From Thermostichus vulcanus str. 'Rupite' (GTDB lineage Bacteria > Cyanobacteriota > Cyanobacteriia > Thermostichales > Thermostichaceae), in NCBI RefSeq assembly GCF_022848905.1, contig NZ_JAFIRA010000001.1:186001-250000 (forward strand): 64,000 nt of DNA, given 5' to 3'. Below are positions 43,777 through 52,819 of the stretch, one piece after another. Position 1 is the stretch's first letter. Every line of letters begins with the position of its first letter. Both the position numbers and the translations under genes were made by a program. The notes beneath the pieces are model-generated. The model was given only the letters and a program-made list of their open reading frames with translations. It ran no database searches and was not told where the DNA came from.

Positions 43777-45462
43777 TCAAGGGGTAGGGGCCAAATCCCG
43801 ATACCGATAATGCCGGGGCAAGCGAACCCGAAAGGTGGTTCCTGCTCCCACTTGGCTACTCACCTCGATATGGCCCGCCAACAAATCGATCAGCCGCTTG
43901 ATGATGGCTAAGCCTAGCCCTGTTCCCGGAATCGTGCTGACATTGCTACCCCGATGAAAAGGGTCGAACAGGTAAGGTTGATCCTCCAATGGGATCCCAA
44001 TGCCCTGATCTTCCACTTCAAAAACAAACCATTCCTGCTGACACAAGAGACGAAATTGGATCACCTGTTCTGGGTTGGAATACTTAATGGCGTTGGAGAG
44101 CATGTTTAGCAGAATCGAGCGCAGCATGGAGGGATCTAAGTAAGCATTTTGCTGTGGGCAATCGGACTGGAATTGGATGTTTGCAGCCGTGTGGGTGAGT
44201 TGTAGCTCACGAATTACATCTTGACAACACTGAACCAGCTCAATTTGAGCTGGCTGGGGGGAGAGTTTACGAGCATCAGTGCGACCGATCAACAACACGT
44301 CATCCAGCATTTGCGTCATGTGTTGAATATCCGCTTGGATCCCTTGCACATAGCGATTTTGGTCAGCCTCGGAGAGTTGATGTCGATAGCGTTCTAGGCA
44401 GGTGACGGCGAAGAGAATGGTATTGAGAGGAGTGCGAAATTCATGACACACCATTGAGACAAACCGCGATTTCATCTCGTTCAACTCTTGTAGTTGTTGA
44501 TTGGCCCGTTGTAGTTCAGCTGTTCTTTCCTGCACTTTTCGTTCTAGATCTTCGTGGGCTTGTTTCAAGGCTGCTTCTGCCCATTTGCGTTCCGTGATGT
44601 CTCGAAAGGTGACCACTGCTCCCACCAAGCGGCCTTGCACATCTCGCATCGGAGTACTGGTGTACTCAACCGGAAAAGAACTGCCATCTTTGCGCCAAAA
44701 CACTTCATCCACCACATGATGTACCTGTCCATCGCGGAAGGCAGCATAGATTGGGCACTCAGTGCGAGGATAGGGGGTACGGTCGGGATGGCTGTGGTGC
44801 AACAGATCGTGCATAGAGCGTCCGATCAATTCTGCGGTTGACCAGCCGATCATGCGGGCGGCGGCAGGGTTGGCAAAGGTGACCATGCCATTGGCATCGA
44901 GGCCGTAGATTCCTTCCCCGGCTGAGTTGAGGATCAGTTCATTTTGTTGCCGCAGCTGATTAAGGGTTGCATCAGTCTGGCTAGGTGCAAGGGATCCCTC
45001 AACTCTCATGCATTGCCACAGATGAGGCGTGGGATCCCATAATCCCCAACCTTGCGGGCGTGGAATCGCGATCCAAAGCGGGGGCACTGGATGGTCATGC
45101 GGACGAGCTAAGAGCGTAGCTAGGGCTTCCTCCACCGTCAGGGATCCCTGTAAAACCTCCGCGGGCAGCCAGTTCTCTTGCATGTCTTCTAGGCTGAGTG
45201 TGCTCAAGGGATCCCATCGGGCCGGATCCAGCCGCCAGTCAGCCACCTGTGCACGGGTGAGGATCCCCCGCAGAGATAGAGGATCGAACTCATGCTCAGC
45301 ACCGACAATCACCGCCCCAACAGTACCTGGCGTGTGGATCAAGGCATCGGCCAACTGCGCTAGGCTCCATTCTGGGTGGGCAACCAGAGCTGGTTGGGCC
45401 ATTGGTGCTAGGTGGGAGCAAGACTTCCATAGGATCTCATTCGAAGAAAGTCGTGTGGACAT
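43777..45462 (-). CDS. PAS-domain sensor histidine kinase
   Basis: A 561-residue cytoplasmic kinase. The N-terminal 160 residues look like a degenerate CBS-pair module (LAQLADALIHTPGTVGAVIV, SLRGILTRAQVADWRL). Next come a PAS domain (NELILNSAGEGIYGLDANGM, then FRDITERKWAEAA), a coiled coil, HisKA with the phospho-His in MVCHEFRTPLNTIL, and HATPase_c (LLNMLSNAIKYS, DQGIGIPLED, GTGLGLAIIKRL). There are no membrane helices. Start at ATG 45462; an upstream TTG is ignored. It is divergent, with a 111-nt gap, from the AraC-type response regulator, its probable partner. The signal is unknown. Confidence 0.9.
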   Translation of the reverse strand: MSTRLSSNEILWKSCSHLAPMAQPALVAHPEWSLAQLADALIHTPGTVGAVIVGAEHEFDPLSLRGILTRAQVADWRLDPARWDPLSTLSLEDMQENWLPAEVLQGSLTVEEALATLLARPHDHPVPPLWIAIPRPQGWGLWDPTPHLWQCMRVEGSLAPSQTDATLNQLRQQNELILNSAGEGIYGLDANGMVTFANPAAARMIGWSTAELIGRSMHDLLHHSHPDRTPYPRTECPIYAAFRDGQVHHVVDEVFWRKDGSSFPVEYTSTPMRDVQGRLVGAVVTFRDITERKWAEAALKQAHEDLERKVQERTAELQRANQQLQELNEMKSRFVSMVCHEFRTPLNTILFAVTCLERYRHQLSEADQNRYVQGIQADIQHMTQMLDDVLLIGRTDARKLSPQPAQIELVQCCQDVIRELQLTHTAANIQFQSDCPQQNAYLDPSMLRSILLNMLSNAIKYSNPEQVIQFRLLCQQEWFVFEVEDQGIGIPLEDQPYLFDPFHRGSNVSTIPGTGLGLAIIKRLIDLLAGHIEVSSQVGAGTTFRVRLPRHYRYRDLAPTP

Positions 45463-45573
45463 AACCCAGTCAGTCAAACCCTTAGGATGCTTCTCACTTA
45501 ACGGTATCTCCCGATACTACAAGAGTTCGTAAGACTGGCTACCAAGAGACCCATATCCTTAACCATCGCGACT

Positions 45574-46365
45574 GTGTCCAGAGTATTGGTGATCGAAGAC
45601 GAGCCCCGTACCCGCCAGATCTTTCTGCATTGTTTACAGCTGGAGGGATTTGAGGTGTTCGGGGCAGAAAATGGCCGTCTGGGACTGGAGCAAGCCCGTA
45701 CCCATCGACCCGATCTGATTATTTGCGACATTATGATGCCGGAGTTAGATGGCTACCAAGTTCTGCAGACTTTGCAACAGGATCCTACAACAGCATGGAT
45801 CCCGGTTATCTTTCTGACGGCGAAAGTTGCTAGGCAGGATGTGCGGCAGGGGATGGTGTTGGGGGCTGATGATTATTTAACCAAGCCCTGCACCGTGGAT
45901 GAGTTTTTGACCACGATCAATGCCCGCTTGCGCAAACAGGCTTTTCTCCACCACAGGGCTTCGCTAACTTCAGCCATTAACACTGCCGATAGCCATTCCA
46001 CCGATTCCAAAAGAGACTTTCAGTATCCCACTCATCCTAAGCTAGCTGCCGTTTTTGAGTATATCGAGGCCCATTATGCCGAACCGATTGACTTGACGGA
46101 TGTTGCTCGTGCAGTCGGCTATTCACCGGCCTATTTGACCACCCTATTACGCAAACAAACTGGTCACAGTGTCAAAGATTGGATCACCGAACGACGCATG
46201 GCAGAAGCCAGGCGACTTTTACGACACAGCCAAGCCTCGATCAAGCACGTTGGACAAGCTGTGGGATATGTGGATCCCGCCTATTTTGCCCGCCATTTTC
46301 GACAAAGGCACGGGATCCCACCACTTCTTTGGCGAGAGCAACAGGGGAGGTTCTTCCAGGCTTGA
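45574..46365 (+). CDS. Response regulator with AraC-type DNA-binding domain
   Basis: A 263-residue regulator. Residues 1-120 are a receiver domain (VLVIEDEPRTRQI, LIICDIMMPELDGYQ with the phospho-Asp, VIFLTAK, YLTKPCTVDEF). Residues about 160-260 are an AraC/XylS double helix-turn-helix (IDLTDVARAVGYSPAYLTTL and IKHVGQAVGYVDPAYFARHF). Start is GTG 45574. The divergent kinase gene suggests a two-component pair. The next gene downstream on this strand is cynA, so control of the cyanate operon by this regulator is possible but unproven. Confidence 0.9.
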   Translation: MSRVLVIEDEPRTRQIFLHCLQLEGFEVFGAENGRLGLEQARTHRPDLIICDIMMPELDGYQVLQTLQQDPTTAWIPVIFLTAKVARQDVRQGMVLGADDYLTKPCTVDEFLTTINARLRKQAFLHHRASLTSAINTADSHSTDSKRDFQYPTHPKLAAVFEYIEAHYAEPIDLTDVARAVGYSPAYLTTLLRKQTGHSVKDWITERRMAEARRLLRHSQASIKHVGQAVGYVDPAYFARHFRQRHGIPPLLWREQQGRFFQA

Positions 46366-46430
46366 ACCCATACAGAACCCATACAATTGTGTTTTTGTAC
46401 CTCATGCCTCAGGTTATTCATGTTTTTGCC

Positions 46431-46475
46431 GTAGCTGATGCTACAAAACAAGCCAAAAGCGTAATCTTCTAAATT
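46431..46475 (+). promoter_or_regulatory. NtcA-type box upstream of the cyanate operon
   Basis: GTAGCTGATGCTAC at 46431-46444 fits GTA-N8-TAC with perfectly palindromic halves. It differs by one base from the box at 12206. TAATCT (46462) and TAAATT (46470) are -10 candidates, but neither has the ideal 22-23 nt spacing (17 and 25 nt). The remaining 357-nt gap 46366-46722 would be a leader of about 240 nt with no gene I can support. Confidence 0.6.
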
Positions 46476-46722
46476 TTGTCCTGATTTAGAGAAAATATCT
46501 CCTTGTGATCGGGAACGGTATTTCCAAAAGAAGCCGCTAGGATATTCTCAATGCTGAAGGAAACATTGAAGCGGGCCTGGGTGCGCCTCATTTGCGGATT
46601 GCGGTGAGCGGGATACCAGAGAGAGTTTGGTTTGCTTTCCCACAGATCCTGTTACGCGGGCCCAGGTTAGATCTGACTGTCTGTTCTCCCTCGTTTGCCC
46701 TTTTGAGATGGGTACAGGTTTT

Positions 46723-48276
46723 ATGCAATTCTCCATGGACAAACTCTTCACTCTTGATTTACAACGCTGCGCCTGTGGGGGCTTTCATGCTTCCCAAGAT
46801 CACAGTGAATTTTTCGCGTCCATGCCCCAAAATCCAGCGGACTTGGCAGATGACTTGATCAAAATGGGGGTTTACAAGCCACAGGTGTTGAAACTGGCGG
46901 ATCAGATCAGCCGCACTGAGATGCTAGAGATGCTGGTTTTGGAGCGGTTTAGTCGGCGCAACCCCGAAAAGGAGCCGATCTTGCGGGAGATGATCCGGCA
47001 GGCGGGGGGCCTCGATCAAGCGATGGTGGCGGCATTTGGCCCCCAAGCCTCTGAGTTTTTCACGGATACCCTACGGGCTGGCCCCTACTCGCGGCGGCGC
47101 TTTTTGACCCAGGTAATGGTGGCAGCTTCGGTAATCGGGTTGACGGCCACGCAAGGGCACCCGGAACTGTCTACTCAAGCTCAGGGATCCCTGGAAAAAA
47201 CGGATCTGCGAATTGGGTTTATCCCCATCACCTGTGCCACTCCGATCATCATGGCGGAACCCCTAAAGTTCTACGAGAAGCACGGGCTGAATGTGCAGGT
47301 GGTAAAAATGCCCAGTTGGGCTGCCGTGCGGGATTCGGCCATCGCTGGGGAACTGGATGCCTATCACATGCTCTCCCCGATGCCCATTTCCATCACATTA
47401 GGCCTGGGATCCACTGCTTTCCCCATTAAGCTGGCCAGCATCGAGAACATCAACGGCCAAGCCATTACTGTGGCCAACAAGTACAAAGACACCCTCAAAG
47501 GCCCTGCCGACTTCAAAGGCTTCACGATTGGGGTTCCTTTCCCCTACTCGATGCACAACCTCTTGATCCGCTACTACCTGGCCACGGGTGGTCTTAATCC
47601 CAATACCGATGTGCAGATCAACCCCGTGCCACCTCCGGATAGCGTGGCTCGTCTGACGGTGGGGGATATTGACGCCATGTTGATGCCGGATCCCTTTAAC
47701 CAGCGGGCGGTGTTTGAGGGGGTGGGCTTCCTTCATATGGTTAGCAAAGATCTGTGGCCGGGACACCCCTGCTGTGCGTTTGCGGCCAGCCAAAGCTGGA
47801 TCGATGCCAACCCCAACACCTTCCGCGCTGTGAACAAGGCGATCATTGATGGGGCCAACTACGCCAGCCAAGCAGAAAATCGAGCCGAGATCGCCAAAGC
47901 CATTTCCCCACGGGAGTTCCTCAATCAGCCGGAGGAAGTGGTTGCTGCTGTGCTGACGGGCCAGTTTGAGGATGGCTTGGGCAATACCTTCGACATCCCC
48001 GACCGCATTGATTTTGATCCCTACCCGTGGCAGAGCTTTGCCTACTGGATCACCAGCCAGTTGGTGCGCTGGGACTTTTTGCCTGAAGCCGATGCCGATT
48101 ACTCTCAGATTGGTCAGGACATCTTCTTGACGGATCTGGCCCGTGAGCTGGCCCAGGAACTGGGACAAACCCCACCGACAGAAACGCTGCGAACCGAGAC
48201 CCTGATGTTCGATACGTTCGATCCCAGCGATCCGGCTGCCTACATTCAGGCTCAGATCGAGCGGTTTGGGGTTTAG
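46723..48276 (+). CDS. cynA: Cyanate ABC transporter binding protein with unusual N-terminal extension
   Basis: An NrtA/CmpA-type binding protein of 517 residues. The binding domain starts LRIGFIPITCATPIIMAEPL and shows AYHMLSPMPISITLGLGS, IGVPFPYSMHNLLIRYYLA, PVPPPDSVARLTVGDIDAML and DPFNQRAVFEGVGFLH. Genes for a permease, an ATPase and cyanase follow, which makes cyanate the likely ligand. A twin-arginine motif (YSRRRFLTQVMVAASVIG) appears only after about 120 residues; ahead of it is a soluble segment with RCACGGFHASQDHSEFF. No plausible start codon lies just before the Tat motif, so the extension is really coding. ATG 46708, 46723 and 46735 are all possible starts. Confidence 0.82.
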   Translation: MQFSMDKLFTLDLQRCACGGFHASQDHSEFFASMPQNPADLADDLIKMGVYKPQVLKLADQISRTEMLEMLVLERFSRRNPEKEPILREMIRQAGGLDQAMVAAFGPQASEFFTDTLRAGPYSRRRFLTQVMVAASVIGLTATQGHPELSTQAQGSLEKTDLRIGFIPITCATPIIMAEPLKFYEKHGLNVQVVKMPSWAAVRDSAIAGELDAYHMLSPMPISITLGLGSTAFPIKLASIENINGQAITVANKYKDTLKGPADFKGFTIGVPFPYSMHNLLIRYYLATGGLNPNTDVQINPVPPPDSVARLTVGDIDAMLMPDPFNQRAVFEGVGFLHMVSKDLWPGHPCCAFAASQSWIDANPNTFRAVNKAIIDGANYASQAENRAEIAKAISPREFLNQPEEVVAAVLTGQFEDGLGNTFDIPDRIDFDPYPWQSFAYWITSQLVRWDFLPEADADYSQIGQDIFLTDLARELAQELGQTPPTETLRTETLMFDTFDPSDPAAYIQAQIERFGV

Positions 48277-48375
48277 ACCCCCGGGTGGGATCCCATCTGT
48301 TTGGCTTGAACAGTTGTTGCGGATCCCGTCCTTTAAGATTTCTTTAGGTTTTCTCCTTCACCCGTCGGAGGTAGT

Positions 48376-49206
48376 ATGGCGTCTTCTTCCGTGTCGCCAG
48401 GGCGATGGATCCGTTCAATTTTGCCCGATACCAATCAGCAGGCATTGGCCTTGTTCGTGCTCTCGTTCCTCCTTATTTTGGGGGTGTGGGAAGCTGGAGC
48501 CCGCTGGGGTTTGTTTTCTCCGTTAATGCCCCCCGCCAGCAAGACCCTGGTGGCCATTTGGGAGTGGATTTCGGATCCCTTTTATGATTATGGCCCCAAC
48601 GACAAGGGGATCGGCTGGCATCTGCTGGTGAGTTTGCGGCGGGTGGCGATTGGTTTCACGATCGGCTCCTTGATTGCGATCCCGTTGGGGGTGCTGGTGG
48701 GCCTTTCAGAGGTAACCTCACGGGCGATTGACCCCTACATTCAACTGTTGAAGCCGGTCTCGCCCTTGGCCTGGCTGCCATTGGGTTTGGGGATCCTGAA
48801 AAGCTCGGAAAATACCGCCCTGTTTGTCATCGCCATTACCAGCATTTGGCCGACTCTGATCAACACCAAGTTTGGGGTCAGCAATGTGGATCAATCCTAT
48901 TTGAATGTGGCTCGTTCCCTGGGGGCTTCTCGGTGGCGCACCATATTCAAGGTAATTTTGCCTGCTGCTGCACCCAACATTGTGGCTGGTTTGCGCATCA
49001 GCATTGGGATTGCTTGGTTGGTGATTGTGGCTGCGGAGATTCTGGTGGGGGGAACCGGCCTTGGCTATTTTGTGTGGAATGAATGGAATAACCTGCAAAT
49101 CACCAGCATCATCACCGCAATTGTTGTTATTGGCATGGTGGGTTTGTTGCTGGATCGCTTATTTGGTTTGTTGCAGCAATGGGTCGCGTTTGGGTCCAGA
49201 TCATGA
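48376..49206 (+). CDS. cynB: Cyanate ABC transporter permease
   Basis: A 276-residue BPD_transp_1 permease with about six helices (ALFVLSFLLILGVWEAGARW, VAIGFTIGSLIAIPLGVLVG, ISIGIAWLVIVAAEILVGG) and the coupling loop NVARSLGASRWRTIFKVILP. It resembles NrtB but lacks the N-terminal extension seen at 21561. GGAGG stands 4 nt ahead of ATG 48376, a rather short spacing. It overlaps cynD by four bases (ATGA). Confidence 0.88.
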   Translation: MASSSVSPGRWIRSILPDTNQQALALFVLSFLLILGVWEAGARWGLFSPLMPPASKTLVAIWEWISDPFYDYGPNDKGIGWHLLVSLRRVAIGFTIGSLIAIPLGVLVGLSEVTSRAIDPYIQLLKPVSPLAWLPLGLGILKSSENTALFVIAITSIWPTLINTKFGVSNVDQSYLNVARSLGASRWRTIFKVILPAAAPNIVAGLRISIGIAWLVIVAAEILVGGTGLGYFVWNEWNNLQITSIITAIVVIGMVGLLLDRLFGLLQQWVAFGSRS

Positions 49207-50093
49207 TGGTTACCTCGACTGCTTATTCTTCGTCCTCTGGCTCTGTCGGCTCGGAGCGGATCCCGCAACTGCAACTACGCCAGGTCACCAAGATCTATTC
49301 CGGTCGGCGTGGCCTGATGGATCGAATCATTGGTCGGGCTTCGGTTGATTATGCGGCCCTCTCTCCCATTGATTTGGTGGTGGAGGCCAATACCTTTGTC
49401 TCGATCATCGGCCCCTCTGGCTGCGGTAAATCTACATTGCTAAATATCATCGCTGGGCTGTCGCAACCGTCTACTGGCCAGGTGCTGATCAACGGTGAGG
49501 AAGTTCACTCTCCCGGCCCAGATCGCGGCATTGTCTTTCAAAACTATGCCCTCATGCCCTGGATGACAGTGGAGGAAAATATCCGCTTTGCAGTGGAAAC
49601 GGTTCACCCCCAAATGCCCTTGGCTCAGCAGAAACAGGTGGTGCAATCGTTTGTCGACTTGGTGGGGTTGCGGGGGGCAGAGAAGAAACATCCTCATGAG
49701 CTGTCGGGTGGGATGAAACAGCGGGTGGGTATTGCTCGGGCACTGGCGATTGATCCACAAATTTTGCTGATGGATGAACCGTTTGGAGCCTTGGATGCCT
49801 TGACCCGTGGTTTTCTTCAGGATGAAATCGAGCGGATCTGGGAGTCACAGCGGAAAACCGTCATTTTGATCACCCACAGCATTGAGGAAGCCCTGTTGTT
49901 GTCGGATCGGATTGTGATGATGACCCGAGGGCCAGGAGCACGTATTGCTCAAATTTTGGATGTGCCATTTGCCCGTCCGCGTCACCGAGATAGTTTGGAT
50001 CAGCAGCCAGGCTATCACGAGCTGAAGGCAGCGATGGAACAGCATCTCTCCCAAGAAACCCGTGCCGTTGAGGAATCACGCATCCGGGTTTGA
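49203..50093 (+). CDS. cynD: Cyanate ABC transporter ATPase
   Basis: A 296-residue ABC ATPase with Walker A GPSGCGKST, Q-loop VFQNYALMPWM, signature LSGGMKQR, Walker [14 protein letters not shown] and switch VILITHSIEEALL. I take ATG 49203, which overlaps the cynB stop as ATGA, as the coupled start rather than the in-frame ATG 49179 inside cynB. An unusual insert before Walker A (RRGLMDRIIGRASVDYAALS) also occurs in some NrtD/CynD-like ATPases. cynS follows after 72 nt. Confidence 0.88.
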   Translation: MMVTSTAYSSSSGSVGSERIPQLQLRQVTKIYSGRRGLMDRIIGRASVDYAALSPIDLVVEANTFVSIIGPSGCGKSTLLNIIAGLSQPSTGQVLINGEEVHSPGPDRGIVFQNYALMPWMTVEENIRFAVETVHPQMPLAQQKQVVQSFVDLVGLRGAEKKHPHELSGGMKQRVGIARALAIDPQILLMDEPFGALDALTRGFLQDEIERIWESQRKTVILITHSIEEALLLSDRIVMMTRGPGARIAQILDVPFARPRHRDSLDQQPGYHELKAAMEQHLSQETRAVEESRIRV

Positions 50094-50165
50094 GAGCTCC
50101 ATCCAAGTTGAGTCAGTTGCACAGTTAGCACAGTTACTTGTTTAGGCATCGTTTAGGAGTTTGTA

Positions 50166-50612
50166 ATGAGCATAGCCATTCCCGAGATCACCGAAAAACT
50201 CTTGGCAGCAAAGGCCGAGAAAGGTCTAACATTCGCTGATTTAGAGCAGAAGATAGGGCGGGATGAAGTATGGATTGCAGCGGTTTTTTATCGCCAGGCC
50301 AGTGCTTCCCCAGAAGAGGCGAGTAAAATCACTGAAATTTTGGGGTTGGATGCTGCGGTGGCCAAACAATTAACCGAGTGTCCCCTGAAAGGCTTGGGGC
50401 CAGTGGTGCCGACGGATCCCTTGATTTACCGCTTTTATGAGATTATGCAGGTCTATGGTATGCCAATTAAAACGGTAATTCATGAGAAGTTTGGTGATGG
50501 CATCATGAGCGCGATTGACTTTACGTTGGACGTGGAAAAGGAAGAGGATCCCAAGGGGGATCGCGTCAAGGTGATCATGTCTGGCAAGTTCTTGCCCTAC
50601 AAGAAGTGGTAG
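50166..50612 (+). CDS. cynS: Cyanase (cyanate hydratase)
   Basis: A 148-residue enzyme that converts cyanate and bicarbonate to carbamate and CO2, giving ammonia. The N-terminal half is a helix-turn-helix-like bundle ([20 protein letters not shown]). The C-terminal half carries the catalytic residues R89 and E92 ([14 protein letters not shown]) and S115 ([14 protein letters not shown]), offset by seven from the E. coli numbering. The C-terminus GKFLPYKKW is standard. AGGAG precedes ATG 50166. The last operon gene, followed by a strong terminator. Confidence 0.97.
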   Translation: MSIAIPEITEKLLAAKAEKGLTFADLEQKIGRDEVWIAAVFYRQASASPEEASKITEILGLDAAVAKQLTECPLKGLGPVVPTDPLIYRFYEIMQVYGMPIKTVIHEKFGDGIMSAIDFTLDVEKEEDPKGDRVKVIMSGKFLPYKKW

Positions 50613-50673
50613 AGGGCTGTACTGTGTCGGGGTAATGCCTGATAGCAGCTGATGATCTAACACAAAGACCAGC

Positions 50674-50710
50674 GGCTGAGATAGAACTTCCTATCTCAGC
50701 CTTTTCTTCT
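50674..50710 (+). terminator. Strong Rho-independent terminator after cynS
   Basis: Perfect 11-bp stem GGCTGAGATAG (50674-50684) / CTATCTCAGCC (50691-50701) with loop AACTTC, followed by TTTTCTTCT. It closes the cynABDS operon 61 nt after the cynS stop. Confidence 0.9.
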
Positions 50711-50728
50711 CATTTCATTCCTGATTCT

Positions 50729-51016
50729 ATGAATCCACAATCTGAGTCAAAGCCTCCTTTCCCTCCCTTTAGTCTAGAAACAGCCGCTCTCAAAGTGCGG
50801 ATGGCAGAGAATGCCTGGAATAACCGGGATCCCCACAAAGTTGCCTTAGCCTATACGATCGATAGTCTGTGGAGAAATCGATCTGAATTCATCACCGGAC
50901 GGGAGCAAATTATCCAATTTCTTACCCGAAAGTGGAATAAAGAACTGGAGTATCGCCTGATCAAAGAGCTTTGGGCCACCACGGATAACCGTATTGCAGA
51001 AAGACGGGTCAACTAG
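50729..51016 (+). pseudogene. Truncated DUF1348 (NTF2/SnoaL-like) gene
   Basis: The 95 codons match the N-terminal half of DUF1348 proteins very well: [60 protein letters not shown] and [18 protein letters not shown]. Complete members run to about 150-160 residues and continue with a WHDD-type second half; here the frame ends in ERRVN and a stop. The missing half is not present in other frames, because the convergent DUF4359 gene occupies that DNA. The fold is therefore incomplete and probably non-functional. Confidence 0.75.
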
Positions 51017-51414
51017 GGGGTTTCTCGAATTTCGACAATCTCGTAGGTATAAAACCGGCCTGCTCCTGCAAGGGTGGCAAAGCGATAGGTGGGCAGGGAT
51101 CCGCCGAGGGGGCCGAGGTTGAGCAAGGATAAATCTGTCGTGTAGAGACTGAATATTCCAAAGTTTTGCCGGCGGGTTTGGCGAATAAACAGGGCTTTGA
51201 GTTCGGGTTGCAATTCTTGCACGAGGGCCTGACATTCCCCGATCAAGCTATTCAGAAAAGCCGGGATTTGCGCACAGTACTCCTGCGTAACATAGGCGGC
51301 CAGTTGTTCCCCTGCATAGGCTCCGTACTCTTCTAAAGTCGGGTTGGTCAGGACCAAAGTGGTGATGCCTGCTGCCAAGATAAAGCCTGAAAGCAGCGAT
51401 AGCCTGTTCAGCAT
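51013..51414 (-). CDS. DUF4359-type small membrane-anchored protein
   Basis: ATG 51414 has GGAG about 10 nt upstream and gives a 133-residue protein; an earlier in-frame start at 51480 adds an unrelated leader. It has an N-terminal hydrophobic anchor or signal ([18 protein letters not shown]), then [20 protein letters not shown], which I associate with the DUF4359 family common in cyanobacteria, and a beta-rich C-terminus ([29 protein letters not shown]). Function unknown. Its 3' end overlaps the truncated DUF1348 gene by 4 nt. Confidence 0.72.
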   Translation of the reverse strand: MLNRLSLLSGFILAAGITTLVLTNPTLEEYGAYAGEQLAAYVTQEYCAQIPAFLNSLIGECQALVQELQPELKALFIRQTRRQNFGIFSLYTTDLSLLNLGPLGGSLPTYRFATLAGAGRFYTYEIVEIRETP

Positions 51415-51610
51415 ATCTGGCTCTCCAAAACGGGATCCCTCCCCATGCTCCTGCGCAACATGGCATTCGGCCAGGGGCATCGGGGCAAAAGCCCTTTCCT
51501 AAAGTCACAGGATTGCCAGCAGCAGCAAATGCTGGGTTACGGGTGAGCCTCAGAGGTTAGGATGGGATCCCAAGCGCAGACACTACAGACACCGTTCAGA
51601 TCAGAATCCT

Positions 51611-52739
51611 ATGGAACTTGCCGACTTGAGACGGACTCTGGAATCGCTCACCTTACGCCTGGGCAATGCTCAGGACTATCTTTGACCTGCCTAACCTGGA
51701 GCAGCAAATTGCCATCATGGAGCAGGAGGCCTCGCAACCAGAATTTTGGAATGATGCCGAAGCCGCCCGCCGCCAAATGCAGCAACTGAATAGCCTAAAA
51801 GCCTCTTGGGATCAGGTGCACCGCTGGAAAGACCGCCTCGCCGATGCCGAAAGTGCACTGGAACTGCTGCAGGAGGAACCCGATCCAGATCTGTTGGCTG
51901 AGATGGAGGGATCCCTGGCTGGGGTGGATCAAGAACTTAGCCAATGGGAACTGCAACAGTTGCTCTCCGGCCCCTACGACAAAAATGGCGCCATCCTGAC
52001 GATTACGGCGGGTGCAGGGGGAACCGATGCTCAGGACTGGGCGGAAATGCTGCTGAAAATGTACAGCCGCTGGGCGGAAAACCAGGGATACAAGGTGAGC
52101 CTATCGGAATACTCGGAGGGATCCGAAGCCGGGATTAAGTCCGCCACCCTGATGATCGAAGGCCCTTACGCCTATGGCTACCTCTCGGCTGAGAAGGGCA
52201 ACCACCGCATGGAGCGAATTAGTCCCTTTAATGCCAATGGCAAACGGCAAACCAGCTTTGCCGGGGTAGAGGTGATGCCGATTCTGGAACCGGAAAACGA
52301 GTACGAACTCAAAATGGAGGAGTTGGAGTTTGAGACTTCCCGTTCCGGTGGAGCGGGTGGCCAAAACGTTAACAAAGTAGAAACAGCCGTCCGCGTGATC
52401 CACAAACCCACAGGTATTGCTGTGCGCTGTACCGAAGAACGCTCGCAACTGCAAAACAAAGAGCGGGCCATGCAAATTTTGAAGGCCAAATTGATCGAAC
52501 TTGAGGAAGAAAAACGGCGGCAAAAGCTAGCGGAAATTCGGGGTGGCATGGTGACCCAGGGCTTTGGGGGGCGCATCCGCACCTATACCTTTGATCCCTA
52601 CAAGCTGATCAAAGATCACCGCACCAACGCCGAAACCTATAACGTCGATGCTTTCATGAACGGGGAGCCGAGTGAGCTGATGCACTTTATCCATTCTTAT
52701 CTGCGGCAAGAGACCGCCAAAGAACCTGTCCCGATTTGA
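51611..52739 (+). CDS. prfB: Peptide chain release factor 2, expressed by programmed +1 frameshift
   Basis: Two frames make one protein of 375 residues. Frame one starts at ATG 51611 ([20 protein letters not shown]) and reaches CTT-TGA at 51680-51685. A +1 slip at CTTTGAC moves into the frame [20 protein letters not shown], which runs to 52739. This is the conserved autoregulatory frameshift of RF2; AGGA shortly upstream acts as the internal Shine-Dalgarno. Functional motifs are present: SPF in [12 protein letters not shown] for UGA recognition and GGQ in [15 protein letters not shown] for peptidyl-tRNA hydrolysis. RF2 reads UAA and UGA. Starting translation at 51666 would miss the first 23 codons. 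Confidence 0.95.
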
Positions 52740-52819
52740 CATCTCCATGTAAACGAGGCATGGAGTACTGCAGGCTTTGTTGGAGGTCGTCTGCAGAGAA
52801 GGCTAGAATCCCTTACTAT

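Noticed and set aside
46551-46607. Short frame MLKETLKRAWVRLICGLR upstream of cynA, possible leader peptide
   Set aside because: Only 18 codons with a weak ribosome site and no attenuator structure nearby; too little to support.
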